Part shown: piece after piece, positions 1 to 8,415 of the stretch
How the letters are laid out: every line of letters starts with the position of its first letter
How positions within the stretch are numbered: position 1 is the stretch's first letter
NCBI GenBank assembly: GCA_937877625.1
Contig: CALFJG010000015.1
Span: forward strand, 1-56,157
DNA length: 56,157 nucleotides
Direction of reading: 5' to 3'
Source of the DNA: an uncultured Prevotellaceae bacterium
Lineage (GTDB): Bacteria > Bacteroidota > Bacteroidia > Bacteroidales > Bacteroidaceae
Notes under the pieces: generated by a model
Seen by the model: only the letters and a program-made list of their open reading frames with translations
Database searches by the model: none
Told to the model about the DNA's origin: nothing
Made by a program: the position numbers and the translations under genes

Positions 1-2116
1 CTAAGCCGCTGGCGAGGTACATGCCGCTCGTGTTACCCTTGATGCGGTAGAAGCCAGCGGTGGGCAGGTTGAGAGTTGTGGCTTCAAGAAGAGCCTGCGC
101 AGCCTGAAGATTCTCTTCGCTGTAGCCCTCTGTCTTCATACCAGCAATTATTGTCGGCATTTGAGTCGTGTAGCCAGCTAAGCTACCCGTGAGGCTGTAT
201 TGATGTACTCCTGTGCCGTATGTATAAGTTTCAAGAGCGGCAATCACTTGATCGTAAAGTTCGCTACTGGTTGGCACCACTGTTGCAGTGAAGGTAGAAC
301 CACTGTCAGAACCTCCTGTCCAGTATGCGAGGTTGGCTGTGCTACGTTGGTTGAGCGCATAACCTTCTGCATTGCGGAGGAAGAAACCATCGGTATAATA
401 TGAGCTGGCTTCTGGATACCAGCGTTCGTAGGTCTGAGAACCTGCTGCAGCAAGTGTGGCGTATGTGCTACCACCAGTCTTTCCGTCGCTTGCAGCACTT
501 TCAGAACCAAGCACGAGGCTTGTGCCTGCTGCCTTGTTAATGATTTGGAAACCATCGTATGGGTTACCGATGAATGCCCACTGTGCCGTTTCGTCGTCTG
601 CATTGGTAGCAGGCAAGGTTACGTTGGGTGTACCAGCAGCAACATACGTAGGATAGTATGCATTCTTCATCTTAAGATAGTACCATACGGGATCCGTAGC
701 ATCAGCTGTAAAGGTGAATAAGGGAGATGCTTTCAGCGTGGCGGTACTGCTAAGCGTAATATCGCTTGTTATTTCAGTTTCAGCAAATGTAGAATAGTCA
801 TAGAACATCGTGTGGTACATTGAGGATGGTAAAGAGCTTATTTTAGTTCCACCATAGACATCTTCTGACATTTGTGAAAGGACGTTGTTGCTCTCGTCAA
901 GTACTTGATAGGTTACCGTGTATTTTGTATGAGCAGCAATGTCATTATCAAGTGTTTGTTTGGCTGCAGTAACAGCTGCATTTGCGGCAGTGCGTGTAGT
1001 GTTGTTAGTCGTTGCTGAAGCAGCGCGCAGTTGTTCGGCTGCTGCAAAGAATTCGTTAACAGTTGTATTGTTGGGCAATACATACCATTCACTTACGCAG
1101 AACCAGTTAGGTGTTGTGCTGCTGTTCGTTGAATTTACTGTGATGCGCCAATATTTATAGCTTTCTGTAGCTGTTACAGCAGAAGAGTAAGTATCAAGTG
1201 GAGAACCGCCCCAAGTAAGATCAATTGTAGCAACGTCAGCAAAAGTGCTATTATCGTTAGAACCAGAAACTGTTACGTTTAAGGGACGTCCTGTATTATT
1301 ATTTGAGCGTTGCTTGATGTAGAAACGCACGGCATCTGTTGCATCAGTCAGCTCGTATGTAAGCCAGTGGGGTATAGTACTGCTTGTATTATGCCAGTCA
1401 CTGTGGTGATAAGTGCTGTACGTGTTGTCAAGCAATGCTGGAAGATTACCTTCTTCTGAATCGGATGATTCGGTGTAAATCTTTGATGAAGAAGTTACGC
1501 CATAAAGTTCCTGGATGCTAAAGATGTTGTTGCTCAGGATTGTCTCGGAAGCAGAGAGGTCAACAACTTCTTCAACGGTATAGATAGCATAAGGATGGCC
1601 ACTATTCCATGTTGCAAAGCAGTTACCGCCTACACTACTCCAGTTATTGCCATTCCAGTATGCAGAACCATTGTTGATAAGCCAAACGGCGGTGCTGGCA
1701 TCAATGTCAGCATTGGCAGTATAAGTGCCATCGTCGTTGCGTGATTGGGCACTACTTTTATCTGTTGAAGCATCCTGCCAAGCAGTGAAGGTATACGAAG
1801 AGCCAACAACAGCACTCTGTCCCACGCTGTTGAGCGTATAGGTACCATCGCCATTGTCGCTCACCGTGAAGAGAAAGTTCTGATTGCTGGTAGCATAGGT
1901 TTCAGGAACTGCACCTCCATAAGTCTTCACGGTTCCATCGTAGTAGATAAACCCATAACGATTGGCATAATCGCCACTCGTGTATGCGGTGTTGTAAATC
2001 ATGTACTGCGTGCCTTCACTCAAGGAGGTAACACGCGTACCTGGCGCATAAGTTTGCGCCCATACTCCTGTTATTGCAACGAGGAGCATCACGAGCAGAG
2101 AAGTAATTTTTCTCAT
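1..2116 (-). CDS. Large secreted surface protein with discoidin-like domain (3' end beyond window)
   Basis: The frame stays open from an ATG at 2114-2116 to the window edge, giving about 705 residues with the C-terminus missing. It begins with a signal peptide (MRKITSLLVMLLVAITGVWA). A stretch around residues 205-355 has the look of an F5/8 type C (discoidin) carbohydrate-binding domain, with a WHNTSS...WLTYEL...YWRI pattern. Further on come an AQWAFIGNPYDGF module and a LPTAGFYRIKG motif, both repeated in the divergent neighbour at 3149-6220. The two proteins are therefore paralogues that also share signal peptide and 5' leader. It is probably exported and surface exposed or secreted, perhaps binding glycans. 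No catalytic domain is visible in the part present. A matching promoter lies at 2328-2358. The function is otherwise unknown. Confidence 0.8.
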   Translation of the reverse strand, partial: MRKITSLLVMLLVAITGVWAQTYAPGTRVTSLSEGTQYMIYNTAYTSGDYANRYGFIYYDGTVKTYGGAVPETYATSNQNFLFTVSDNGDGTYTLNSVGQSAVVGSSYTFTAWQDASTDKSSAQSRNDDGTYTANADIDASTAVWLINNGSAYWNGNNWSSVGGNCFATWNSGHPYAIYTVEEVVDLSASETILSNNIFSIQELYGVTSSSKIYTESSDSEEGNLPALLDNTYSTYHHSDWHNTSSTIPHWLTYELTDATDAVRFYIKQRSNNNTGRPLNVTVSGSNDNSTFADVATIDLTWGGSPLDTYSSAVTATESYKYWRITVNSTNSSTTPNWFCVSEWYVLPNNTTVNEFFAAAEQLRAASATTNNTTRTAANAAVTAAKQTLDNDIAAHTKYTVTYQVLDESNNVLSQMSEDVYGGTKISSLPSSMYHTMFYDYSTFAETEITSDITLSSTATLKASPLFTFTADATDPVWYYLKMKNAYYPTYVAAGTPNVTLPATNADDETAQWAFIGNPYDGFQIINKAAGTSLVLGSESAASDGKTGGSTYATLAAAGSQTYERWYPEASSYYTDGFFLRNAEGYALNQRSTANLAYWTGGSDSGSTFTATVVPTSSELYDQVIAALETYTYGTGVHQYSLTGSLAGYTTQMPTIIAGMKTEGYSEENLQAAQALLEATTLNLPTAGFYRIKGNTSGMYLASGL

Positions 2117-2255
2117 TGTTTAGGTTGGATTGGTTAATAAATAAAAGTATTTGTGGTTGATTTGTGGCTTCGCATCGTTGCACACCTCATTCCCCATTGT
2201 CCTCTGCCGCCGTGTGCAACGCGACAGGATTTTTTGAGAATGGTCATTATGTTTA
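2098..2255 (-). repeat. Left arm of ~157-bp inverted repeat (leader and start of the left gene)
   Basis: Read on the minus strand, this is almost base-for-base the same as 3011-3167 on the plus strand. By eye I find one indel and one substitution, both just upstream of the start codon. It covers the 5' leader, the start codon and the first codons of the left gene. Inside it, GTTGCACAC (2177-2185) and GTGTGCAAC (2212-2220) can pair as a 9-bp stem in the leader RNA. Confidence 0.9.
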
Positions 2256-3010
2256 ATCCGTTTCCGTGTGTTTTGTAGCGTGCGTACAGATTGTTTTTCG
2301 CCGAGCAGCATTTTGTCTAAACCGCTGCAAAAGTATTTCGCACAAATCAATTATCAAAGAAAAACTGATTTTTTGTGCTTTTCCTTTAAAATAGTTTAGC
2401 AAAAAAGCATAAAAGGAATGTCAACGTTGCAAAATAGAGCATTTTCTTTTGGAGTTTTCTTCGTTTTTTTTGAATGGCATAGATTTCCCGACTCCGGCGA
2501 TACGTCACCAAAGCAGAGTTTTGTCTTTCTATCCTATTCTCTTCTCATTCCCGCCCCCCTACGAGAGCCTTTGCAAATACGCGATTTTCCCGCGTCACCC
2601 AAAGCTCGGAAATAGTATTAAAGGTATGGTTTACCATTTTAGATCTGTACAATAGGAAGTTTACTTGATGAAAATTGCAATGTATTTTGATAGGACATAT
2701 TTCTTGCCACGACGTGCATACTTATGATATGAACAAATCTATTCAACTTTTGCAAGTTCCGCAAAGACAGCCTGAAAGGCCGTTTCTACACTGGGTTTTC
2801 TTTACTTGGGAAACTTGAATTATTTTATAGCAACGTGTTGCAGAACATAAAACAAGCACCCTATGAGGATGCCTGTCGTTGGTGGTACGATTGCGGATAA
2901 TCTTCGCGCGCGTGCGCGTACGTATATATATAAGGAGTAGCGTCACTTTTAAGCTAAATCGTAGCTGTAGGATAGGCAAGGAATAAACTATTTAGGCGCA
3001 TAATTCTTAC
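2256..3010. other. 755-bp segment between inverted repeat arms, no gene seen
   Basis: No convincing coding sequence is visible; the open frames here are short and lack support. It holds the leftward promoter at 2328-2358 and a 28-bp run of strictly alternating pyrimidine and purine at 2905-2932 (CG-rich half then TA-rich half). Because it is bounded by long inverted repeats it could invert by recombination. No recombinase gene is in the window. Confidence 0.6.
2328..2358 (-). promoter_or_regulatory. Bacteroidota-type promoter reading into the left surface-protein gene
   Basis: On the minus strand, TTTG (2355-2358) is followed after 19 bases by TACTTTTG (2328-2335). This is an exact match to the TTTG/TAnnTTTG consensus used by the Bacteroidota primary sigma factor. 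It lies just inside the inter-repeat segment and predicts a leader of roughly 200 nt that contains the whole repeat arm. I found no equally good match pointing right toward the paralogue at 3149. Confidence 0.65.
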
Positions 3011-3167
3011 TAAACATAATGACCATTCTCAAAAAATCCTGTCGCGTTGCACACGGCGGCAGAGGACAATGGGGAATGAGGTGTGCAACGATGCGAAGCC
3101 ACAAATCAACCACAAATACTTTTATTATTAACCAAACCAACCTAAACAATGAGAAAAATTACTTCTC
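3011..3167 (+). repeat. Right arm of ~157-bp inverted repeat (leader and start of the right gene)
   Basis: This is the mirror copy of 2098-2255. It runs from TAAACATAATG to the sixth codon of the gene at 3149. The leader stem is formed by GTTGCACAC (3046-3054) and GTGTGCAAC (3081-3089). Identity continues through the start codon into MRKITS and then stops, so the conserved part is leader plus translation start rather than the protein body. Confidence 0.9.
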
Positions 3168-6100
3168 TCTTCGCGCTGTTGCTACTATTTGTAGTTTCAG
3201 CCAAGGCTACCGATGTGACGGTGATCGCGTCAGGTTCTGACGCTTCTACCTACGGCACAGTTTCCGGTACGACATTCACTACCAATGCTGCGTCCGGTCT
3301 GGCGGACGTCACTGTTACTGGTTTTACTGGGACAACAGCCACTACGTTTGCCTATGGTGCTTGCTTGGCATTTCAGAGCACCTCATCTGGCACCATAACT
3401 CTGTCAGCTCCTACTGGTTATAAAATCGCTGGTTACAAGCTGACAGCAAGATCTAACACGTATTCTGTACCTTATACGCTCACACCAAGTGAGGGCGGCT
3501 CTGCAGTCAGTACTACCACTAGCGGTGTAGAATTGACAGCATCTGGTCTCGAGGCTTCCAGCACAACAATAAGTTACAGTGCAGCATCAGCCAACTCTTT
3601 CTACATACCTTCGCTGGTTGTAACTGTTGTTGATGAAGCCGCAATAGTAGTGGACGTTACTTACGCACTCTACGACTCTTCCGACCCCACTACGCTTATT
3701 AGTTCTGTTGTTGTAACGCAAGAAGCTAATTCTGCTATCAATGTACCCTCTTCCTTGCAGAACACCGCTTTCTATGATTATACAACAAGCGGCACTATCG
3801 GCGACACAGACTGCACAATTACCGTGACCCGCACAGGGAAAGAAGGATTTATCCTCAAAGTAGGTGACTTAAGCAATTACAAAGTTTATACAATCTCTAC
3901 CTACGACCGTGGCTCTTTTTACGTGCCAGCAGATAGTACTCAGGTAACAGGTACTACGAAAGCCAATGTCAGTGTTGATCCTACTTCCACCACTCAGCAG
4001 TTTGCTTTCATCGAATACGAAAGCAACTACTACCTCTACAGCGTGAGCGAAAGCAAGTTTATCTCCAAGAGTGATCGGTATACTACGCTTACAGCCCAGC
4101 CCGGTGACAATGTGACATTGCTTGCCTCCTCTGGCAGCACGACCCATCCTGTTGTTGTCGCATTGCAAGACGGAGCTTACCAAATGGGTGTCAGCAACGG
4201 CTACACTCCTGCCGTGATTACTTTCTGGAACGATGTGAGCGATGGAGGAAACAGGGTTCTCTTAACCCCGGTTGACGACTTTGATCCCACAGCCGCTCTT
4301 CAAGCTTTGGAAAATTATTTCCATCCCAGCTACTTTGTTACTTACGTAGTGAAAGACACTGAAGGCAACACGCTCTTCACCTCCGACGCAGAGGCCACAA
4401 CGCTGGGTGCCAACATCACCACGCTCCCCAGCGAATATCAGCGCAGCGCGTTCTACACCTACAACACGGTTGACGTGACCATCGCTGATGCCAATACTAC
4501 TGTTGAGTTCACTGCTACCCCGCGCACGGATGCTCCCATTCAGTTCACCGAGGACGCTACGAACCCCTACTACTACAACCTGAACATCCGCAGCAAGTAT
4601 CTCGTTTATGACGATACCGCTACCGGCGAGGTGACACTTCAAGACACCAGCGAGCCTTTCAACACCAATGCTGCTTGGGCTTTTGTGGGTAATCCCTACG
4701 ATGGCTTCAATATCGTAAACCAAGCCAAGGGCACCGACTACTACCTCACCTATACCAGTGTGGTTACTGGCGGTAACAATGGTTCCGATGGCTCCAACAA
4801 CAACATTCAGTTCCTCTCCACGAGTGAAGCCGCAGGCAAGGTATGGCTTTGTGAGACCAACACGGGCGGCTTCTGCCTCCGTATGAAGGAGAACACCAAT
4901 ATCTACTTCCACCATCAGAACATTTCCGGCAGCAACGGTTACCTCCGCACCTGCAGCGTTTCTGAATGGAGTGCCGTACACAACGACGCCGGTTCTACCA
5001 TCGTGGCCAGCACCGACGAGCAAGTCCTCGTTGACCTCTACAACTCGATGAAGGATATGAGCTTCGGCGATGCTATCGGCCAGTACTACAGCACGAACAC
5101 TACTGTAGCAACCGATGCTGAAGCTGCCTCAACAATCAGCAACGTGGGTGCTGCTATCTCCGCAAGTGCTACCTCTGCATACGCTTCCTGCTATACTGCT
5201 TTGACTACCCTTGCCACAATCGTTGCACAGCATACTCCCGCCGCAGGCTTCTACCGCCTGAAGAACGTTGCTACAGGCAAGTACCTCACCGCAATTGCTG
5301 CCAACGGATACGCAGGTGAAGCCGGTGTCTTCGCCAACGGTGACGCAACAAGCGCAGCTACAGTGATTGAGCTCCGCGAAGGTTCGGATGGACTATACAT
5401 GTACAACCAGTCCTACGGCTTTGGCTGGGTTGAAGCACAGAAGACAGTCGGCAGCGGCAATGCCTGGGTAACGGCTACTCCCGACAAGTATGTGAACTGG
5501 CTCACCAGCACAGCTCCCGGCCAGATTGCATTCTCCATCGCCTACGGCAACGGTACAGGCAGTTATGCTGCATACCTCACTCGCGGCATCTATACCGCCA
5601 ATGAAGAAGAGGCTGTCGTTGGTGGCGAAGACGCTACGGCCGACGCTGCCCAGTGGATATTCGAAGAAGCTACCGAGGTGGCTCTCACCCTCAACGATGG
5701 TGGCGACGGCAACTACTACGCTACGATGGCCGTGCCTTTCGACGTGACGCTTAATGGCACCACCGCTTACACCGCTACCCTCAGCGAAGACAAGACCCGC
5801 GTCAGCTTCACCGAGCTTGGCACCAGCGTACCCGCAGGCACCGCCGTACTCCTCAAGGGTGCAAACGCTACAGCCACCGCTACTATCACAAGCGGACTTT
5901 CCGAAGCTACCAGCGACCTTGTTGCCAACTACTTCAGCACCACGCTCTCCGACACACAGCTCGCACTCGGTAAGAGCGGCGATGAGGTCGGCTTCTACCA
6001 ATATACCGACGCTCTCGGTGCTAACAAGGCTTACCTCGACGTAACCGGCAGCAGCGCACGCGCATTCGCCATCGTATTCGACGATGAAGTGACTGGCATC

Positions 6101-6220
6101 AACGCCGTGAATGCCGGCATCGCCAGCGGTGCCGCAGTTTACGACCTGCAGGGTCGCCGCGTAAGCAATGCTCAGAAGGGCATTTACATCGTGAACGGCA
6201 AGAAAGTGCTTGTGAAATAA
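3149..6220 (+). CDS. Large secreted surface protein, paralogue of the divergent neighbour
   Basis: This is a 1023-residue protein with a signal peptide (MRKITSLFALLLLFVVSAKA). The middle region has a WAFVGNPYDGFNIVNQAKGT module near residue 507 and an AAGFYRLKNVATGKYLT motif near 700. Both correspond to motifs in the gene at 1-2116. The C-terminus ends in YDLQGRRVSNAQKGIYIVNG followed by KKVLVK, the tail commonly seen on exported Bacteroidales proteins and reminiscent of type IX secretion sorting domains. The sialidase-like protein at 21213 has the same kind of tail. The protein is rich in Thr, Ser and Ala and shows no enzyme motif. An adhesin or glycan-binding role is an inference only. No clear promoter of its own was found upstream. 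Confidence 0.85.
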   Translation: MRKITSLFALLLLFVVSAKATDVTVIASGSDASTYGTVSGTTFTTNAASGLADVTVTGFTGTTATTFAYGACLAFQSTSSGTITLSAPTGYKIAGYKLTARSNTYSVPYTLTPSEGGSAVSTTTSGVELTASGLEASSTTISYSAASANSFYIPSLVVTVVDEAAIVVDVTYALYDSSDPTTLISSVVVTQEANSAINVPSSLQNTAFYDYTTSGTIGDTDCTITVTRTGKEGFILKVGDLSNYKVYTISTYDRGSFYVPADSTQVTGTTKANVSVDPTSTTQQFAFIEYESNYYLYSVSESKFISKSDRYTTLTAQPGDNVTLLASSGSTTHPVVVALQDGAYQMGVSNGYTPAVITFWNDVSDGGNRVLLTPVDDFDPTAALQALENYFHPSYFVTYVVKDTEGNTLFTSDAEATTLGANITTLPSEYQRSAFYTYNTVDVTIADANTTVEFTATPRTDAPIQFTEDATNPYYYNLNIRSKYLVYDDTATGEVTLQDTSEPFNTNAAWAFVGNPYDGFNIVNQAKGTDYYLTYTSVVTGGNNGSDGSNNNIQFLSTSEAAGKVWLCETNTGGFCLRMKENTNIYFHHQNISGSNGYLRTCSVSEWSAVHNDAGSTIVASTDEQVLVDLYNSMKDMSFGDAIGQYYSTNTTVATDAEAASTISNVGAAISASATSAYASCYTALTTLATIVAQHTPAAGFYRLKNVATGKYLTAIAANGYAGEAGVFANGDATSAATVIELREGSDGLYMYNQSYGFGWVEAQKTVGSGNAWVTATPDKYVNWLTSTAPGQIAFSIAYGNGTGSYAAYLTRGIYTANEEEAVVGGEDATADAAQWIFEEATEVALTLNDGGDGNYYATMAVPFDVTLNGTTAYTATLSEDKTRVSFTELGTSVPAGTAVLLKGANATATATITSGLSEATSDLVANYFSTTLSDTQLALGKSGDEVGFYQYTDALGANKAYLDVTGSSARAFAIVFDDEVTGINAVNAGIASGAAVYDLQGRRVSNAQKGIYIVNGKKVLVK

Positions 6221-6248
6221 TAACCCCCTAAAGATATTTCCAAGATTT

Positions 6249-6410
6249 ATGAAAAAGACTTATATCGCTCCTGCTGTTACCGCTGCGCAGTACAGCACGG
6301 GTGTCCTCATGGAGGGCAGTATGAATGTTGATACCAGCAAGTCCACCAGCGGAAGCTCCGGCGGCTGGACACGCCAGATGTGGGTAGAAGACGAGGAAGA
6401 GGCCCAATAA
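6249..6410 (+). CDS. Small 53-residue protein, unknown function
   Basis: ATG at 6249-6251, TAA at 6408-6410. It starts 28 bases after the surface-protein stop and lies before the terminator at 6437, so the two are probably cotranscribed. The product begins MKKTYIAPAV and has a Gly/Ser-rich middle and an acidic end (EDEEEAQ). Short proteins starting MKKxYxxP are common in Prevotella and Bacteroides genomes and are mostly uncharacterised. There is no cleavable signal peptide or membrane segment. Confidence 0.6.
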   Translation: MKKTYIAPAVTAAQYSTGVLMEGSMNVDTSKSTSGSSGGWTRQMWVEDEEEAQ

Positions 6411-6436
6411 TCCTCCCTCTCATCCCAACCCTTTAT

Positions 6437-6471
6437 ATCACCCCTGCAATCACTCAGGTTGCAGGGGTGAT
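6437..6471 (+). terminator. Hairpin terminator after the surface-protein unit
   Basis: A perfect 13-bp stem (ATCACCCCTGCAA / TTGCAGGGGTGAT) with a 9-base loop is followed by TTGTGTGT. It closes the transcript that carries the surface protein and the 53-residue ORF. Confidence 0.8.
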
Positions 6472-6532
6472 TTGTGTGTCATCGGAGTGCTCCCAGATGC
6501 CTGCGCTCACAGATGCCTGCGCTCCCAGATGC

Positions 6533-6712
6533 CGACCGTGCATAAACATAGTCCTTTTGATTTTAAAATCAAAGCCATTGATTTTAAAATCAATCGGATT
6601 GATTCTAAAATCAATCGGACTAAGTTTAAAAGCCGTCCGAACACGTTTAAAAGCCGTCCGACCTATTTTCGCCTTCCGTCTTTTCCCTCCTTAAGTTGAT
6701 GATACGGTTATA
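6533..6712. repeat. TTAA-centred 21-bp array, copy 1 (six units) plus conserved tail
   Basis: T-A steps lie at 6543, 6564, 6585, 6606, 6627 and 6648, exactly 21 bp apart. Each is the centre of an AT-rich palindrome (TTTAAA or GATTTTAAAATC) flanked by CCGA/TCGG-like blocks. Downstream comes a tail that reads CTATTTTC, a CT-rich stretch, then TGATGATACGGTTA, repeated at copy 3 and more loosely at copy 2. The array is preceded by a short direct repeat of CAGATGCCTGCGCTC (about 6494-6530). Frames stay open through it only because 21 is a multiple of three; it is not coding. Confidence 0.85.
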
Positions 6713-6779
6713 ATTCCAGTTTCGCAAGAAGCGAGAACACACCAGTGTTACAAGCACAGCACCAGGGCGCAGCCTTCTG

Positions 6780-6832
6780 GGAGCGCAGGCGGCCTCGCCT
6801 GCATCATATTGCACGCGAGCCGCCTGCGCTCC
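6780..6832. repeat. GC-rich palindromic repeat (copy a)
   Basis: GGAGCGCAGGCGGC at the left pairs with GCCGCCTGCGCTCC at the right around a CTCGCCTGCATCATATTGCA core. Relatives lie at 25782-25835, 45440-45493 and 45791-45822, always within a few hundred bases of a 21-bp array. It is a dispersed intergenic repeat that could fold as an RNA or DNA hairpin. Confidence 0.75.
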
Positions 6833-6996
6833 GGCCTTGGCGAGCAAAAGTCTGTCGATGACGAACTTTAGCTAACACCAATAATATATGGGCTATACGC
6901 CTCTTATAAATGTATGTGGTTTGGGCGGCAGGCTTTGTGAGAGAAAAAGAAGCGGCTCTGCAGCCTGTTCTGTGCGTCGGAACTATACATCCCGTT

Positions 6997-8109
6997 TTAA
7001 GCACCCGCTATCTCTCCGCTCCCCACACAAATAGTGTGCGTCTTATCGTAAACTACGCCGAACTGTCCGGGCGCAATGCCTTGTATGTCGGAGAGCGATG
7101 TGATAGAAAAAGAATTGTCGGGTAGCCGAGTAAGCGTGCCGTGGGCAAAGCGGTCGGTGTGACGAATTTTGAAAGTGATCTCTACTGCCTTGTGGTCTGC
7201 CCACGGGTTGTGAGTGATAAAGTGGAAATCTGCAAGACGAAACGTGCGACCATATTGCAGACGGGTGTCGTAGCCGCGCGACACATAAAGCGTATTGGTA
7301 GCCGTGTCCTTGCGCACGACAAACCACGGGCCGCCGCCGAGTCCCAAGCCTTTACGCTGACCTATGGTGTGAAACCAATAACCTTTGTGTTTACCGATAC
7401 GCTGCCCCGTCTCTATATCTACCACATCGCCCGGCTGCTCGCCGAGGAAGCGGCGCACAAAGTCGTTGTAGTTGATTTTGCCAAGGAAACAAATGCCCTG
7501 GCTGTCTTTGCGTTTGGCGGGTGGTAGTAGTGCATCAATGGCTATGCGCCGCACCTCCTCTTTAGGTAACGCGCCGAGCGGCAACACAAGTTTGGCGAGT
7601 TGCAACGTATCAATCTGCGCGAGGAAGTCTGTTTGGTCCTTCACGGGGTCTGCGGCGGTGGCGAGCCAGCGTCCGGTGGCAAACTCGTCGGACGGTGCCC
7701 CGATGCCGTGAGCCACAATAGCGGCATAGTGGCCCGTGGCAATGCGGTCGTAGTTCTTTCCGACCTTTTGCTCAAAAGCCCCAAACTTAATAAGGCGGTT
7801 GCACATCACATCCGGATTAGGTGTGAGGCCACGCCGCACACGGTCGATAGTATATGTCACCACGCTATCCCAATACTCCTGCTGCAAGTCTATCACCTCC
7901 AACGGCAGTTGGTAGCGGCGGCTGATGGCTCGGCACATCTCTATGTCCTCCTCGGCGGTGCAGGAAAACTGCCCGTCGTCCATTCCTATGCGTATATAAA
8001 AGAGGTCGGGACGATAGCCCGCCTGCCACAAGAGGTGTGTGGCTACGGCACTATCCACGCCGCCCGAGAGAAGTACACAAAGTCGCTGATTGGTTAGGTC
8101 CTCTATCAT
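6997..8109 (-). CDS. mnmA: tRNA-specific 2-thiouridylase MnmA
   Basis: The 370-residue product transfers sulfur to U34 of the Lys, Glu and Gln tRNAs, forming 2-thiouridine. The PP-loop SGGVDSAV is at residues 15-22. The two catalytic cysteines are visible as C103 (NPDVMCN) and C197 (SQGICFLG), and GHYA and the C-terminal barrel follow. The frame is open further upstream to 8220. I chose the ATG at 8109 because the extension would run through the terminator hairpin at 8149-8185 and because the family begins shortly before the PP-loop. A TACCTTTG box (8118-8125) sits only 8 bases upstream of this start, with no clear -33 partner. Confidence 0.95.
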   Translation of the reverse strand: MIEDLTNQRLCVLLSGGVDSAVATHLLWQAGYRPDLFYIRIGMDDGQFSCTAEEDIEMCRAISRRYQLPLEVIDLQQEYWDSVVTYTIDRVRRGLTPNPDVMCNRLIKFGAFEQKVGKNYDRIATGHYAAIVAHGIGAPSDEFATGRWLATAADPVKDQTDFLAQIDTLQLAKLVLPLGALPKEEVRRIAIDALLPPAKRKDSQGICFLGKINYNDFVRRFLGEQPGDVVDIETGQRIGKHKGYWFHTIGQRKGLGLGGGPWFVVRKDTATNTLYVSRGYDTRLQYGRTFRLADFHFITHNPWADHKAVEITFKIRHTDRFAHGTLTRLPDNSFSITSLSDIQGIAPGQFGVVYDKTHTICVGSGEIAGA

Positions 8110-8148
8110 AACGGCTGCAAAGGTAAGGAAAAAGAAGGGAAAAAAGGG

Positions 8149-8185
8149 GCCGCCTACGGGTGTTCTCGCGAACTGCGTAGGCGGC
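8149..8185 (-). terminator. Terminator downstream of dsbD
   Basis: The inverted repeat GCCGCCTACG / CGTAGGCGGC has a 17-base loop. On the minus strand it is followed by CCCCTTTTTT, the usual T run. It separates dsbD from mnmA. The rest of 8186-8415 holds nothing I can name. Confidence 0.75.
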
Positions 8186-8415
8186 ATAAAATTAAAAGAG
8201 CGTCCGTATCGCTGACACACGGTGGGTATTTCACAATCCTACTGTAGCCATTCGGGTATTAAACGAACCCTGCTAAAAAAGTATTTTATACGGACGTGGC
8301 AAACGCTCTGCTTCACAGCAATCGTAAGCCATAATGCATTTTGGGGAAAATGAGAATGGAGAGAAAAAAAAGAAGATGAGAAAAGTGTTTGTTTGAAATA
8401 CTACAGAAACAGAAG

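Noticed and set aside
2418..2979. Small ORFs in the segment between the divergent genes
   Set aside because: Composition and lack of ribosome-site or family resemblance give no support, and they overlap each other on both strands.
4262..5023. Antisense 253-codon ORF inside the surface-protein gene (and 5393-6001)
   Set aside because: These are shadows caused by the Thr/Ala/Ser codon bias of the plus-strand gene. No promoter or recognisable domain is present.
6472..6699. Coding ORFs through the 21-bp arrays (also at 25967-26152 and 45483-45809)
   Set aside because: The 21-bp period is a multiple of three, so several frames stay open on both strands. The predicted peptides are only repeats such as DFKI or ILKS with no start signals.
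6533..6712. CRISPR array
   Set aside because: Units are palindromic, abut each other, and have no unique spacers of 25-40 bases between constant repeats. No cas genes are in the window.
8110..8220. Longer MnmA start at 8220
   Set aside because: The extra residues do not resemble the family, and the region contains the dsbD terminator hairpin.
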